Below, piece by piece: positions 1 to 11,199 of a stretch of DNA of 64,000 nucleotides. Both the position numbers and the translations under genes were made by a program. The notes under the pieces were generated by a model. It ran no database searches and was not told where the DNA came from. It worked only from the letters and a program-made list of their open reading frames with translations. Position 1 is the stretch's first letter, and every line of letters begins with the position of its first letter. Source of the stretch: Cycas panzhihuaensis (lineage: Eukaryota > Cycadophyta); NCBI GenBank assembly GCA_023213395.1, contig CM041465.1:215209741-215273740 (forward strand), given 5' to 3'.

Positions 1-82
1 CTAGATGCCCACATGCTTTGATTTAGTTTTAGTTTGGTACATGGCTGGATATATACTAATATATGGCATGTTGGGTTTACAG
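1..82 (+). other. Intron tail with branch point and splice acceptor
   Basis: A branch-point-like TACTAAT lies at 54-60 and a pyrimidine-rich acceptor ending TTTACAG at 76-82, giving the usual spacing of about 22 bases. A long coiled-coil reading frame starts directly after it. This is a motif match only; no donor site is inside the window. Confidence 0.35.
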
Positions 83-672
83 GTACCACAGAGATCTGGT
101 GGTTGGTAGAGGCTATGGTAAGGGAGATGTTCCCTCAGGTGTACGTAGAGGGGTAACCACCCATCCAGGTTGAGGATGCACCCAGATCGGTAGGTGCCCA
201 TATGGTAGCATTCACCCCATTAGCGAGGGCGAGGGATATATAGGCTATAGAGTCCTAGGAGCGCGTTGCATTAAGGGGACAGCTGCAGCAAGAGCTGGAT
301 GAGGCTTGGGGTGAGTAAGACATGCTGTAGAGTCACGTACAGGCACTAGAGGCTTAGGGAGGAGCTAGTAGAGATGCATAGGGTAGGATACAGATGGAAG
401 TCCTAGAGGAGCATCTCCGAGGGATGGAGGAGAAGTTCTGGAGCATGGAGGAGAGACTCCGGGGAGTAGAGGGTAAGAGGGATCGTATCCACACTCAATA
501 CAACCAACTGGTAGATTATGTGGCATCAAGGTCAAGCCGGAGTAGGACGCATACCTACATAGCGACAATGACACCGAGGAGGCCACGCAATGAGGGGAGC
601 GAGGCAGGGAGCTCCCAGAGGCTACAGAGGAGCCTAGGAGGCATGTGGTCCCCAGGGGAGAGATCACACTGA
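83..672 (+). pseudogene. Decayed 3' exon, coiled-coil protein, possibly from a PMD-type mobile gene
   Basis: A single frame runs about 196 codons from the acceptor to TGA at 670-672, broken by seven in-frame stops. Five are TAG and two TAA, all one C-to-T step from Gln codons. The last 92 codons (from ATG 394) are open. The protein is rich in Glu, Arg, Gln and Met with heptad-like stretches (for example MEVLEEHLRGMEEKFWSMEE), then a basic Ser/Arg tail. The family is not recognised. The layout (acceptor, coiled coil, short basic tail) resembles the downstream exon of the PMD remnant at 17.7-18.2 kb on the other strand, so it may be a second copy of that kind of element. GC content is higher than in the rest of the window. 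Confidence 0.45.
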
Positions 673-1279
673 CCAGGGGATGACACCCCCGGAGAGGGGC
701 GACAGTAGTATAGCATTTATGTATTTGATTTTTGATAGGGGAAAGCACGGGCCTCCAAGGGGTTATATATATAGAGTCATATGATTGTACCCCCCCTGCA
801 AGGACACCAGATTCCCATAGAGGATGTACTATGCCATATGTATGACATGACACATGATTTTGATGTATATATATAGATGGGGCAATTGGGCCCTATTTTG
901 ATATGTATGTTTTGTTATGTATGACATAGTTGCTTTGTTATGATATTTGTTTGAGATGCACGTATTTCCTTTCATGCAAGGACATATACCTAACAGGAAC
1001 ACACACGACCACTGTGAGTAGAGGTGATAGACATATGTGGGGTTAGGAAATAGGGTGACATGCATGTCCATAAGGGAACATAGTAGGATATGCAAAGGAA
1101 ATATTGATCAAGAGGGGGAGTAACGATACTCTAGAGCGTCGTCCTAAATAGGGGATGCCCAAATAGGAGGACAAGGTCCCAAAGGAAATGGGAACATGGG
1201 TTCTACAGGAGGAACCAAAAGGAGATGAAGAGGCCATCCTAAGTCGTCATTCCACTCATGGCTAGGAGGAATGGGAACA
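673..1279. other. Non-coding stretch with a polypurine tract
   Basis: No coding signal on either strand. A purine run AAGAGGGGGAG at 1110-1120 resembles a plus-strand retroelement polypurine tract, but no LTR was recognised after it. It separates the coiled-coil exon from the integrase end of gypsy A. Confidence 0.4.
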
Positions 1280-1339
1280 AGCTTAAGATGGTAGTTTAGG
1301 CTCATTTCGGAGCATGGCAAAGGGATCGCCGAGAGGATC

Positions 1340-2500
1340 ATGCATAAAATTTCTTGAGGAATTTTCCGTTGACAACCTTTCCAAATTCCAGGCCTTCCAA
1401 GGTGGCAATCTTCTAAGCATCATTATTAAGGCTCTCGAGAACGACGAAGGGACCAATCCATTTAGGCCCAAATTTGGTTAGGAGATCATAGAGATATTCC
1501 AGCTTGAGGACATAGTCCCCAGGGTATAAAGGATAGGTACAAAGATGTTTGTCGTAAGTCCTTCGTGAGTGGGCTTTCAAAGTAAGGTTTGCTTAGTAAG
1601 CCACTAAACGTCTCTCATCGAGAGCCTCAAGGTCTAAGAGGCAAGCCTGACAGATGGACTCCTCATCGATAAGACCTCTAGGAGAGACTCGTAGAGAGGG
1701 GATCTCCACTTCTAGTAGGAGCACCGCCTTGGTCCTATAGACTAAGGAGAATGGTGTCATTCCAGTATCTATACGGATAGAAGTATGATACACCCATAGG
1801 GTAGAAGGCAGTTGAAGATGCCAATCTCTTTGAGATTATGTGACAGTTTTCTTTAGAATGTTAATAAGGGTTTTGTTAAATGATTCAACTTGTTCGTTTG
1901 CTTGGGGGTAATAAGGAGATAAGGTCTTATGAGAAATCTTAAATTTCTTGCAAAGATCATCAATCTCCTTATTACAAAAGGGGGTTCCATTGTCTGTTAT
2001 TAAGACGTCTGGAATCCCCAAACGGCAAATGATGTGTTGGTAAATGAAGGTGGTTATCGTCTTGCCAGGTGTAGTGGACAGAGGGATTGCCTCCGCTCAT
2101 TTTGTAAAATACTCCGTGGCAGTCAAGATGTACTTGTGTTCCAACGAGGAAGGTGGTGATATAGCACTAATGAGGTCTAAACCCCATTGAGAAAAGGGCC
2201 ATGGAGATATAATAGGATGGAGGGCCTCAGAAGGCACATGAGAGATGTTGGCATGCTCTTGGCATCGTCAACACCTCAGGGCATAGGCATGGGCATCCTT
2301 GAAAAGGGACGGCTAATAATAGCCCATGCGGAGGATTCTTTGGGCCATGGATTGGCCCCCAAAGTTGCCCCCACAAATGCCATGATGGCATTCGCAGAGT
2401 ATCTAATCTACTTCATCTGAGGCGATGCAGCAAAGAAGGATCCCATCAAAGGATCTTTTGTACAACACTTCATCTATGAGGAAGTATTATCTGGTGGTGG
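1340..2500 (-). pseudogene. Gypsy A integrase
   Basis: Integrase joins the cDNA to chromosomal DNA. Reading leftward, an HHCC-type zinc region lies around 2500-2250 (ending C-x2-C in LRC-x-RCQEH). The catalytic core follows: first Asp in WGLDLI near 2180, second Asp in LITDNG near 1990-2006, Glu in NEQVESFNKTL near 1885. Next comes a typical GPY/F-like end, LTKFGPKWIGPFVV near 1450-1480. All three catalytic acids are kept. Stops are few (for example after CKRC-like and KKTVT segments) and at least some are TAG from Trp or Gln codons. No chromodomain follows. The frame fades after about 1340. Confidence 0.85.
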
Positions 2501-2696
2501 TGCGGATGCATGACCTGACTTTATTGCTGGCCTTAGGGCAATATTACTGCTGAGTAAGATACCGCACAATGTCACCATGCCACTCGCTATCGGTGAGCGA
2601 GTGATGAGAGGTACCATGGATGGTCAGGATAGACTTGTCAGGGAGAGAGTCATCAACAGGAATGTCACATGTGCTAGGAATGGGGGCATTAGCTAG

Positions 2697-3180
2697 TTAC
2701 TCTACCACTATCATTCCCTTCTTCGACTTCCTATTAATGATTTGAAGATCAAACTCTTGAAGTAGGATAGCCCAATAGTCAGCCCTACCTGTCAAGTCTG
2801 AATGAGTAAGCAAATATCGCAAGGGATCAAACTGGACGATCAGCTTGGTAGTATTACTGAGTAAGTAATGTCTGAACTTCTTGGTCGCGTGGACCAAGGA
2901 GAGACATTCCTTCTTAGCTGGAGAGTAGTTAAGTTCAGTAGCCATGAGAGTGCGACTGATAAAATAGATCGCTCTCTCGACTACTGAGTCATCCTCCTGG
3001 GCCAGCATAGCGCCTGTGGATCTGCTGGCCAAGGTATAAAGGATGAAGGGCCTATCGAAGCTAGGAGGCACCAATATAGGAAAAGAAGCGAGAGCTTCCT
3101 TGAGTCCTACAAAGGCTTGTTAGGTCTTATCAGACTAAATAAAGAGGGCTCCCTTCTTCAATAGGTTTGTGAGGGGTTTG
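2697..3180 (-). pseudogene. Gypsy A RNase H
   Basis: Ribonuclease H removes the RNA strand of the RNA-DNA hybrid. The frame FILYTLASRSTGAMLAQED (near 3050) matches the usual gypsy start with FxLxTDAS; the first catalytic Asp of TDAS is replaced (TLAS). The Glu of the KKECLSLVHATKKFRHYLL segment is present, as is the DYWAILLQEFDLQI region near 2750-2790. One open frame of 125 codons covers most of it. It continues directly from the RT and leads to the integrase zinc region. Loss of the first Asp makes catalysis unlikely. Confidence 0.85.
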
Positions 3181-3248
3181 GCATTTATGGCGAAGTCTGC
3201 TAGAAAACACCTAAGGAAACTGAGCCTACCTAGAAATGACTTGATCTG

Positions 3249-3960
3249 TCATTGGGTTCTAGGAGGCGGCATGCCAAGGATTACCTTGACTTTGTTTGGA
3301 TCAGTTTGGATCCCTTGCTTTGACATAAGGAAACCTAGGAGTTTGCCATAAGTGATAGTAAACACGCATTTGAGTGGGTTGAGACTAACATGATACTTGC
3401 AGCATCGCGTGAAGATGGCCCGTAAGTTGGAGGGATGATGGGCTCTAGTTTGTGAGAGACCCATCATGTCATCCATAAAGACCTCCAACGTGTTGTTGAT
3501 GAGGTCGTGGAAAATAAAATGCATATCCCTCTGGTATGTGGCTCCTACATTTTTAAGACTGAAGGGCATTGCCTTATAGGCAAAGGTACCCCACGGGGTG
3601 GTGAAGGCCATCTTGTGGTAGTCTTCAGGAGATATCTGGATCTAGTTGTATCCAGAGAATTCGTCCATCAAGGACATAACTTTGAATCTAGTGGTTCGAT
3701 TGATGATTTGATCGATAAAGGGGAGTAGGAAGTTATCTTTAGGACATGCATTATTAATATCGTAAAAATCAATGCATATCTAGATAGACCCATTCTTCTT
3801 AGCAATGGGGATGATGTTGGATAACCATTTAGGGTAATCGATAGAGGTAATAAGTCCAGCATCCAACAGCTTCTCAACCTCCATCTTAACGGTGGCCGAG
3901 AGCTTAGGGTGGAGAGGATGCTACTTCTAACGCACGGGATGGGCGCTAGGAATGGTGGTG
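3249..3960 (-). pseudogene. Gypsy A reverse transcriptase
   Basis: The frame reads through the seven RT blocks. It begins near 3880 (KMEVEKLLDAGLI), then SNIIPIAKKNGSI, an ICIDF block, a FSGYN block near 3650, TPWGTFAYKAMPFSLKN near 3560-3610, and the active site VFMDDM with the Asp pair at 3468-3473. The thumb start LKCVFTITYGKLLGF follows near 3345-3370. Two or three stops interrupt the N-terminal half (Gln and Trp codons). The active site Asp pair is intact. It is closely related to the RT remnant of gypsy I at 57.6-58.4 kb. Confidence 0.9.
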
Positions 3961-3999
3961 AGATTATGAGTGATAATGGAGGGGTCAATTCCCTTCATG

Positions 4000-5699
4000 T
4001 CAGAATAATCCCACGCAAAAACATCCCAAAACTCCTAGAACAAAAGGGAGTACTCCCTTATCTCATTAGGAGAGCATTCCATCCTGACCTTAATAACCTT
4101 GCTGGGGGCCAAGATGATGTCCTGGGTTACCCCCATTCACATGGCATTCCCCTCCTCAAAATGGAGGGGAGTAAGGTCAATAGGAAAAGATGGAATAGGG
4201 GATGAGATTGGGTCAGTGAGTGTGGACCTAATCACGAGAATCTTCTGGTGGCCAAGCCTATGGTGACCAGAAGGAAGGTTGGGTGTGGAGCCCGCTAAGT
4301 GCTCGAGCAAGGCTTCATCGTCTTTGAAGTAATCCACCCCATGGATGAACTTACTTCGAATAGATGAAGTGCTAGAGGAAGTGGGAATAACGGGACCGTG
4401 ATGGTCGTCAGGTTGCCCGTCTTCCTCGGGAGACTCTAGGAGAGAGTCTCGAATGGGCTCCTTAGAAGGAGCGAAAGGGAATTCCTTGAAGTCATCACGT
4501 ACGGGGGGTGATGAAGAGGAAGAACCAACTGCAGATGAGTCAATGTGAGCGATGACCTATGACACAGAGGAGTGGCTAGTCTCATTAATGAGAGAGGTTC
4601 TAGATGGGGATCTAGAATGGAATGGGCACAACCTACTAGTGCGAAGGAAAGAAACAGGGTGAAGACAATCCTCATCCTCATCGTGAGACTCATCGTCACT
4701 AAACGAGATGAGGTACCTATAGCTCCCAACACCAATAGGAGCGAAGTGCATGAGACTAGGAGAAGAAGATACGGGGTCTTCTTCAATGTGAGATGGATTA
4801 GGTATGCCAATGGAGCAAGCCGAGGCATGAGTAGAAGGGCCTTTACTTTTCTTTGACTGGCCATGACTTGTTTGAGTGGATGGTCTGATTTGTTTCGTGG
4901 GTGGTCACTCGCAGGAGACAACTTTCATTTACCCATTATGGACAAACTTGAGTTTCCCCCAACGGGTGGAACACATGGCTCCCATTTGGTCAAGCCATGG
5001 TCGACCCAAGAGGAGGTTGTAATCAATGTCCACATCAAGGACAATAATGTCAGTAAGGACGGTCTTATCCTCAAGTGTGAGAGGTATAGAGACGGACCCC
5101 AAAGGAGTCTTCTCGCTACCATCATAGCCTTAACATCGCCATGGAATAGGTTCCAAGGCAAAAATACCAAGCTCTTGCATGACACGTAAGGGCATAGTGT
5201 TAACGGAAGAACTGTTGTCAATGGTAGTCCTTCACAAGGTAAAATTGGGTGCATCTATGGTGATGGTGAAAGGGAAGTTCCATTGGCGCTCCCTTTCACC
5301 AGTTGGGGGAAGATCTTTAGGATCAAAGGATATGATGGGTTCACAACTTTGGGTAATGTCCAAAGTGTGAACAGGCACGTCGTTCAATCCTAAAGCTTCT
5401 AGAAGGAGCATTCGTTGCTCTGGATAGCTTTTCAAGACGTCCATGATGGACATCCCGGTGGCCATGGTATAAAGCTCTTTAACTACGGAAAATAGCTTAC
5501 CCTTCCCTGTGGGTTGGGTAAGGGCTCTCCTAAAGTTGAAGTGACCAGGGCGGACAGAAATGTTCTTGGGAAGCGAAGGAATCTCTGGAGGAATAGCTTC
5601 TGGAGGAGGATCAAGGTATGATATAGATGTAGAGGAACCAATTGCCTCTTTTGCAGCTTGAGACCGAGTTAGCACATATAAAGGGGTGGCCTCAAGCAT
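4000..5699 (-). pseudogene. Gypsy A protease and Ser/Pro-rich spacer
   Basis: An open frame of 155 codons (5699-5232) leads into an aspartic protease-like segment: IDNSSSVNTMPLRVMQELG near 5188-5228, where DSG/DTG is expected, then VDIDYNLLLGRPWLDQMGA near 5000-5040. The catalytic Asp is kept but the Gly after it is Ser. Downstream is a long acidic, Ser- and Pro-rich spacer of about 300 residues (4920-4000) ending in the conserved block DYFKDDEALLEHL and HFEEGNAM (4137-4330). That block recurs in E (52.9 kb) and B (15.17 kb) and is a useful family marker. Function of the spacer is unknown. Confidence 0.75.
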
Positions 5700-5705
5700 C
5701 TGAAT

Positions 5706-8026
5706 TACCTTCTTTCCCTTATTGTGGGATCGCGAAGGTGAAGGAGCATGGCAGTCAGGGGAATGTAAGGAGGATGTTAAATCTCACGCACTCTTCCCTT
5801 TACCATGCGAAGGGCAAGAATTAGGGGATCTACCCCAGTTTCAGTTGTTTCTTTGTTAAGCATTGTGATCACGCTCTCCATGTTTGGGGAACAGATCCTT
5901 ATGGACGGGTTGATTGAGATTGGGCCTCGAGGCCTGCCTGGGAGATGAATCACGTTGTGGGGCATCACGAGGGTGTTGCACCTGACAACGCAAGTCATCA
6001 TGGAAGCACTCCCTGTGGACAGAACACCACTTCTTCTCAAGTGAAGGATCTGCTTTCCTTGCTTGAGAAGGTTGGGTATTACCCCCCACGAGAGGAGCAG
6101 CCTGAGAGGCATGTTGAATTTGTTTACTAAAAGTTAGTGATGAAGGAGCTTGAAGTTTAAGCTCCTTCATCATATACTCAAATGAGCATATGGTAGAAGT
6201 AAAGGGGTCTAAAGTCTTCTCAGTCGGGTGAGAAGTAGACCTGGTAGGTTGTGAAGGTTTAGTTTCCTTGGTTAAGGGAGGTGCCTCATGATGTTGTGAG
6301 GGCTTAAGAGGCCTCTTAAGTCTAGCCTGGATCTCAATAGCTTCCAACGCTAAACACTTTGCAATCGCGGAGTTACATGTGGTCACCCCCATTTTAAGGA
6401 CTTCCACATGTACTTCAGGGTGAAGTGCGTTAACGAAAAGGTCCCTCTTCAACTCCTTGGGCAACGTGGCCTTAGTGGAGTGAAGAAGATCATGGAATCA
6501 TCGCACAAAGTCATGATTCATCTCATCATGACCTTGTTTGAGCGATAGGAGGGATTTTATTCCACTTTCAAAAGGATGAGCTACGTCGAAGTAGTTGATG
6601 AATTCGTCCACCAATTACTGGAATGAAAAGATAGAGTGGGCAGGAAGGTGATAAAACCACTTAAGGGTGTCGCCCTACAAAGATCATGGAAATAGCTTCA
6701 TCAATATGTAGTTGTAAACCCAATAATCTATACATGCCATAGAAAAGCTATGAACGTGTTCAGCTAGGTCTTGTGAGGAAGTCCCATCAAATTTAGGAAC
6801 TTTGGGAGGGTGAGGCGGTAAGTTGGTCCTTAGTGCCTCAACAGACAATGATGTCGATTGATAGTCCATAAAGGGATGCGCCCTTGCATGGACCGTAGGA
6901 TTGATAAATGGTAATGAGCAAGGAACGGATGGGGGTGGTAAACCCATCCCTCCTTGGGGAAGCACCCCTTATTGAAAAAAGGCTTGAGAATAAGCACCTT
7001 GGAAAGAAGCTAGGTTCCCTTGCAAAGACGCAGTATGAGAGGCCACGCTAGATCATAGAAAAGGAGGGTGTGGAACTGGGTTTTACCCATATGGGCCACC
7101 TGTAGGTGGCACAATACCATATAGGTATAGTGGGTCTACCCCATAAGCTGGGAGGTGTTTCCCTTTACCTTGCCCTCAAGGTTGAGAAGCATAACCTGGG
7201 GGTATATAAAAGGAAGGACCAATAGGTTGGTTTTGGGAATATGTGGGAGTAGGTCCCACATGGCTAGTGACTGAAGAGTTAATAGGACCCATAGGCCTAC
7301 TAGGGAACGCATGCGCCACGATAGGGGATGGCACATTAGCCTAGCTAAGGAAAGGTATGCTAACCCCAAGCTGGGAGAGAGACATACCATGAGAAGGTCC
7401 TGAAGAACTAGGACCATGACGAGGAATGGAAGATGTAACATTCACCCCCACGGTTGGTGTAGGAAGGGAGTAGGAAGAATGCATAGGAATAAAAGGGTTA
7501 CTAGTAGTAGGAGGGGCAGGTGCAGATGAAGGAGGTGGTAAAGGAGCGGATAAAGAGGATGCTCCACCACGCAGAACACCTTCAAACCACCTGGGATGCG
7601 ATTGAAGATGAGTCACTTGAAAGCACTCGCTAATAGCTTCAACAATGTCAGCGGGAGGGGTATCTACGTGACCATAAGAGGTGGATGGGACCTTAAATGA
7701 CATAGACCCCTCAGGGCGCTCCTCGTAAGAATCACCAATCGAAGGGTGAACCTCAAGAGAAGACGGGTCTTCTACCACATAGGTAGAAGGATGGATGTCA
7801 AGGGGGTGATGTTAGTCACCTGGGTAGTAGATAGGATCGTCACCCTCTTGGGTGGATCCCAGAATAGATGGGGGAACTCATGAGTTCCCGAAGCGAAGGC
7901 GTGATACACCCAGTTAGAAGGATAGCCCTCCATTGTCAAGTCAGATTCTGATGATGGAAGTAGGTGATATGAAGGGTCTTCTAACAAAGGTGGAAAACCT
8001 CGTAAACGACATGAGAAATGTCGCAT
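5706..8026 (-). pseudogene. Gypsy A gag
   Basis: Gag forms the particle that packages the RNA. Open segments are 8026-7772, 7778-7341, 6965-6684 and 6464-5856. The N-terminal part is Pro/Ser-rich. The capsid-like block has VPKFDGTSSQDLAEHVHSF near 6750-6790, followed by a matrix of Leu-rich helices with KELKRDLFVNALHPEVHVEV near 6400-6450. The zinc knuckle WCSVHRECFHDDLRC (C-x2-H-x4-H-x4-C) lies near 5986-6030 and is intact. Frames shift at least twice. The same block order recurs in B, E and I. Confidence 0.8.
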
Positions 8027-8700
8027 ATAATGCCTTTGCTAAAGTTATTAGAAGGAAAGGGAGTATGAAGCATGCGTTGGAGGCTACCCAATGAAAAGGG
8101 AAAATAAGGAAGATTACCGGAAAGCAATAGCACTAATAGAAAGAGAAGCGAGACAAACTCCCCTACTGGCAGGTCCCCAGTATGGTCGCTAGTGGAATCG
8201 TGTCTACGGGATGGTCTTCTATGCTTAGAAGGAGATAACTAGCTAAGGTATGGTTAGGCTATAGATGGGATCCTAATAGTAAGAAAGAACATTGTGCATG
8301 GTGTCCGTGCGCCAGAGCATGAATTCAGGACCCATGAATGGTGCCCAATTGCCTTAGGGTAATCTTCAGGAAGAAGATGCAAGGCGAGGCCTTGGGTCAT
8401 CCCAAAGGAGGAGGCCCACCTACCCCTTGGATGGCCGGGAAGAGGAAGGGGGACTCTAGGAAGTTGTGTCTTCTCACAGGAGGGAGAAGGCAATGTGCGA
8501 GTAAGTATGTGTGAAATACGATGGCCTAACTCAAATGGAAGAGAAGTGTCGGTTAGGACTAGGTTGTTGTGTGATAAGTAAAGCAAATACGCTAAAAGAA
8601 CCAAATGCAAGTCTAGGGATGGATGGTCCTACATATGGGTTAGATGGGGCTTAAGAGGTGTGCGTCTCACGCCTAAGTCCTATCTACACACGATGTGAAC
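8027..8700 (-). other. Leader of gypsy A, no recognised feature
   Basis: No homology to a protein domain is seen. It lies 5' of the gag frame on the minus strand and probably holds the untranslated leader. I searched by eye for a primer site and LTR ends and found none that I trust. Confidence 0.35.
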
Positions 8701-10343
8701 GACTATGGAAAAGAATTTATAAATGCAAAAAAAGTGTATTCATTCCCTTCTTGTTTCCTATGTGGCTTTAACATGCGAAGTTTACATAAAAGAAACACGA
8801 TGGAAAAAAAGACAAAGAAGGGAGAAGGAATACCTGGAAGAGAAGCGTGGTTGAAACATCGCGCCCTTTCGCTCCTTATGCACTCGTCCACTCGAACTCA
8901 CCGCACAGGTATGGGGCTAGTTGACGATGGTTGCCGGAAACGGACGAGGGGCTACCTTACCTTCCCCAATATGTGAAAGCAAAGTAACAAAAAGAAGCAA
9001 TGAAGGAACCAAAACTACTACTAGCTAGGGACTCACCTGTCAAGAAGTCCACCTCCTTCATACTTTCGATGCCGTGAACCTGCCAATCACAAAACAAAGG
9101 TTTCTCCCTCCTGGAGGAGGGGGCTGCCAAATATGCATAATATGTATATGAATACCAAAGATAGCTAATAAATCAAGATGAAAACAATGCACTCTACTCT
9201 AAAATCACCAAGCAAAACTTAGATCTAAGTAGTGCCAAGAAATGACTAAGATAAGAAGGTTAGCCTCAGAATGGCCAACCTACCCACAAGTACCTCTACA
9301 TAACCTCAATGGAGAAAAACTAGGATGTGATGGATGTTCAGGACAGCAAGCAAAAGAGGTAATGGACCAATGGAATGGTGCACAGGTAAACCCAAGAAAC
9401 AAAGTGCTATGAGTAGCAAATCATCAGGTTGGGGCAAGACAAGGATTAAAAAACTAAACTAGGACTGATTTGGGGCTTATGTAATGCCCAAAACCTAAGA
9501 GTGCAGGTCTGAAACCAACGTGGTAAGGGATACCAACACAATTTTTAGAACTAAAAATGACCTCTCACTATCCCTAACCCAACTCCAGAGAGAGGCATGG
9601 AGTGGAAGAGGAAGGAAGGGAAGGGTAAACCCTTGGGGAGAAGGCCAATAAGGGGATGGATCCTGCCTTTCTTCCTTCACCCAACTTTATGTAGCCCTCT
9701 TGCATAGCCACCCTAGAGTGGGCTTGTGGGAGAAGAGAGGAGACATACTATAAGACAGGGAGAAAAAGGCAAGCTCCTCTGAAATGAAAGGAGAAGAGCA
9801 AAGATTGACTCAAAACTTCTCACAAAGGAAAGGAAAAAACCAGGAAAACCTAAAGGACTTTGAAGGAGTACCTGTAAGGCAGAAGGAAGAAGACTTATTC
9901 TTCCAAAAATCAAAGGAAGACATCTGTGTCAAATAGGCTTTTCAGACCTGGGCTGAAGGGGAGGCAAACGTGGATGCCACTCTTAGTTATTAGAGTTTAC
10001 TTGTTGATATGTTGTGAATACTCTCCTTCCACAAAATAGACCTACGAAAAGAAGCTTGGAGTTGCTGGAGCAAGGCCTAAGACGCAGTAAATGCACCTGT
10101 GGAAGAGGAGCTAGAGTAGAGGAGTAGATCCTAAGGAGGTTGCAGAGTGAGAGCTAGAGTAGAGAGCAAAAAATGAATGAAGAAGAGGAGTAAATGGCTT
10201 TGTTTTTAGGTTTTATACTCACCCCAACCCTAGACGAATGTTTAGGGTTATGGTAGGGGCAATTACTCGAGGGCACCATGTGGCCTTTTCGTAAAAAGAG
10301 TAGGAATTACCAAGGCAATTTAAAAAAAGAGTTTAAATAGTTA
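8701..10343. other. Non-coding stretch with possible splice sites
   Basis: No protein domain is recognised; short open frames lack conserved motifs. On the minus strand a 43-base segment (9079-9037) is bounded by GATTGGCAG before it and GTGAGT after it, an acceptor and donor pair that could mark a small non-coding exon upstream of gypsy A. This could be chance. Confidence 0.3.
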
Positions 10344-10345
10344 CA

Positions 10346-10388
10346 CTGCGACAAACTTCACAATACCGCAACAAACTTCGCGATACTG
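10346..10388. repeat. Imperfect 20-22 bp tandem duplication
   Basis: Two adjacent units share CAAACTTC followed by C-A/G-C/G-A-ATAC-type sequence (GCGACAAACTTCACAATACC then GCAACAAACTTCGCGATACT). They sit in a CpG-containing patch between gypsy A and B. No role is evident. Confidence 0.6.
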
Positions 10389-10911
10389 CTTAGTTTGCAG
10401 CGGTGTGAGACTAAAAGTCAAAATTAAGGTAGAACCAAGGCCTATAACTAAACAAAGGGGTGTGCAGAGGCTAGGCAAGTTGAAAGCTCATACCCAGGTG
10501 GCTAGCAAGTGGCTGACAGAGAGAGACAAGTCTCGGGGAGGTCCTATCACACCTAGAAGGGGACTCAAAGTGGTGACAGGAGTGTTGATGCGAACGGATC
10601 GTGACCAATAACCATGTTTGAGGAGTTGTGGAGGTGTTGTAGGTAGCTGAGTGCCATATGGGGTGTATGACTCACTGAGGAGTGCCCCATGGTGGTTCGT
10701 CATAGGCTAAATAATATGTTGTAGGCACAAGCAACGTGATCAAGTAGAGAAAGCAATACAATCTCACAAATGGCAAGCAAGTATGCATCAAACAACACTC
10801 TAAATAACTTCTACCCAGTAATAGTGAGGATGAAAGTGAGAAGTATATACCTATGCTTACCTAAGTCAACCTGTCTCAAGTCCATTCCCAGAAGCTAGGA
10901 AATAGATGGCA
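10389..10911. other. Non-coding stretch, nothing recognised
   Basis: Short open frames exist on both strands (10405-10611 plus, 10703-10488 minus) but show no recognisable motif or family. Confidence 0.4.
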
Positions 10912-11060
10912 TAATTAGATAAAGACTCCTTCTTAGGAGTTGTGCAAATGTGGTTACTTAAGTCCTCTTAAACATATTATATCTTGGTACTAGTTGACAT
11001 AAAAGGAAACACCCCATTGATTGAGAGATATCTAGTTTAGGTCCACCTGAGATGACACCA
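10912..11060 (+). repeat. Diverged direct repeat, copy 1 (pairs with 24,052-24,200)
   Basis: About 150 bases align with 24,052-24,200 in the same orientation without large gaps. Shared blocks include AGACTCCTTCTTAG, AAACA/CCT-TTAT, GAGATATCTAGTTTAG and TCCACCT-A-GATGACAC. It stands just upstream of the gypsy B gag, so it may be the inner end of an LTR or a leader. The second copy stops at the copia C junction. Confidence 0.7.
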
Positions 11061-11199
11061 TATTTCTGGTGACCTTATTAGGAAATTGATGCTTATTTTC
11101 TTTCAAAGCAATAAAAACTACAACACCCACTCCTAAGTGCTCTTTGAGATTCCAAGGCCTTCTGCCAGATTCTCAAGTGCACCCTTCACACTTTAGTCA

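Larger units (their letters stand above)
1280..8600 (-). mobile_element. Ty3/gypsy retrotransposon A (gag-PR-RT-RH-IN), LTRs not identified
   Basis: On the minus strand the order is gag (8026-5706), protease and spacer (5699-4000), RT (3960-3249), RNase H (3180-2697), integrase (2500-1340). Domain order with integrase last defines Ty3/gypsy. The gag zinc knuckle is the C-x2-H-x4-H-x4-C kind seen in non-chromoviral plant gypsy elements, and no chromodomain is visible after integrase. Long stretches of frame are open and most motifs survive, making this the least damaged element here. Elements E (same subfamily), B and I are relatives. I could not place LTRs, primer site or target duplication; the limits given are those of the coding region plus a short leader. 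Confidence 0.85.

Noticed and set aside
365-853. Minus-strand open frame of 162 codons opposite the coiled-coil exon
   Set aside because: Shadow of the plus-strand frame; Cys/Ser/Pro-rich with no motif, while the plus frame has splice and coiled-coil evidence.
1110-1120. Purine tract taken as the polypurine tract of gypsy A
   Set aside because: It is on the plus strand while gypsy A is on the minus strand, so it cannot serve A.
3668-3988. Minus-strand frame of 106 codons in the RT region
   Set aside because: It is the wrong frame; the RT blocks are in the neighbouring frame over the same bases.
4436-4921. Minus-strand Leu/Ser-rich frame of 161 codons that looks membrane-like
   Set aside because: It overlaps the Ser-rich spacer of gypsy A read in another frame, which continues from the protease.
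9713-9913. Hydrophobic 66-codon minus frame that could be a small membrane protein
   Set aside because: No start context, no conservation evidence, and no coding neighbours.
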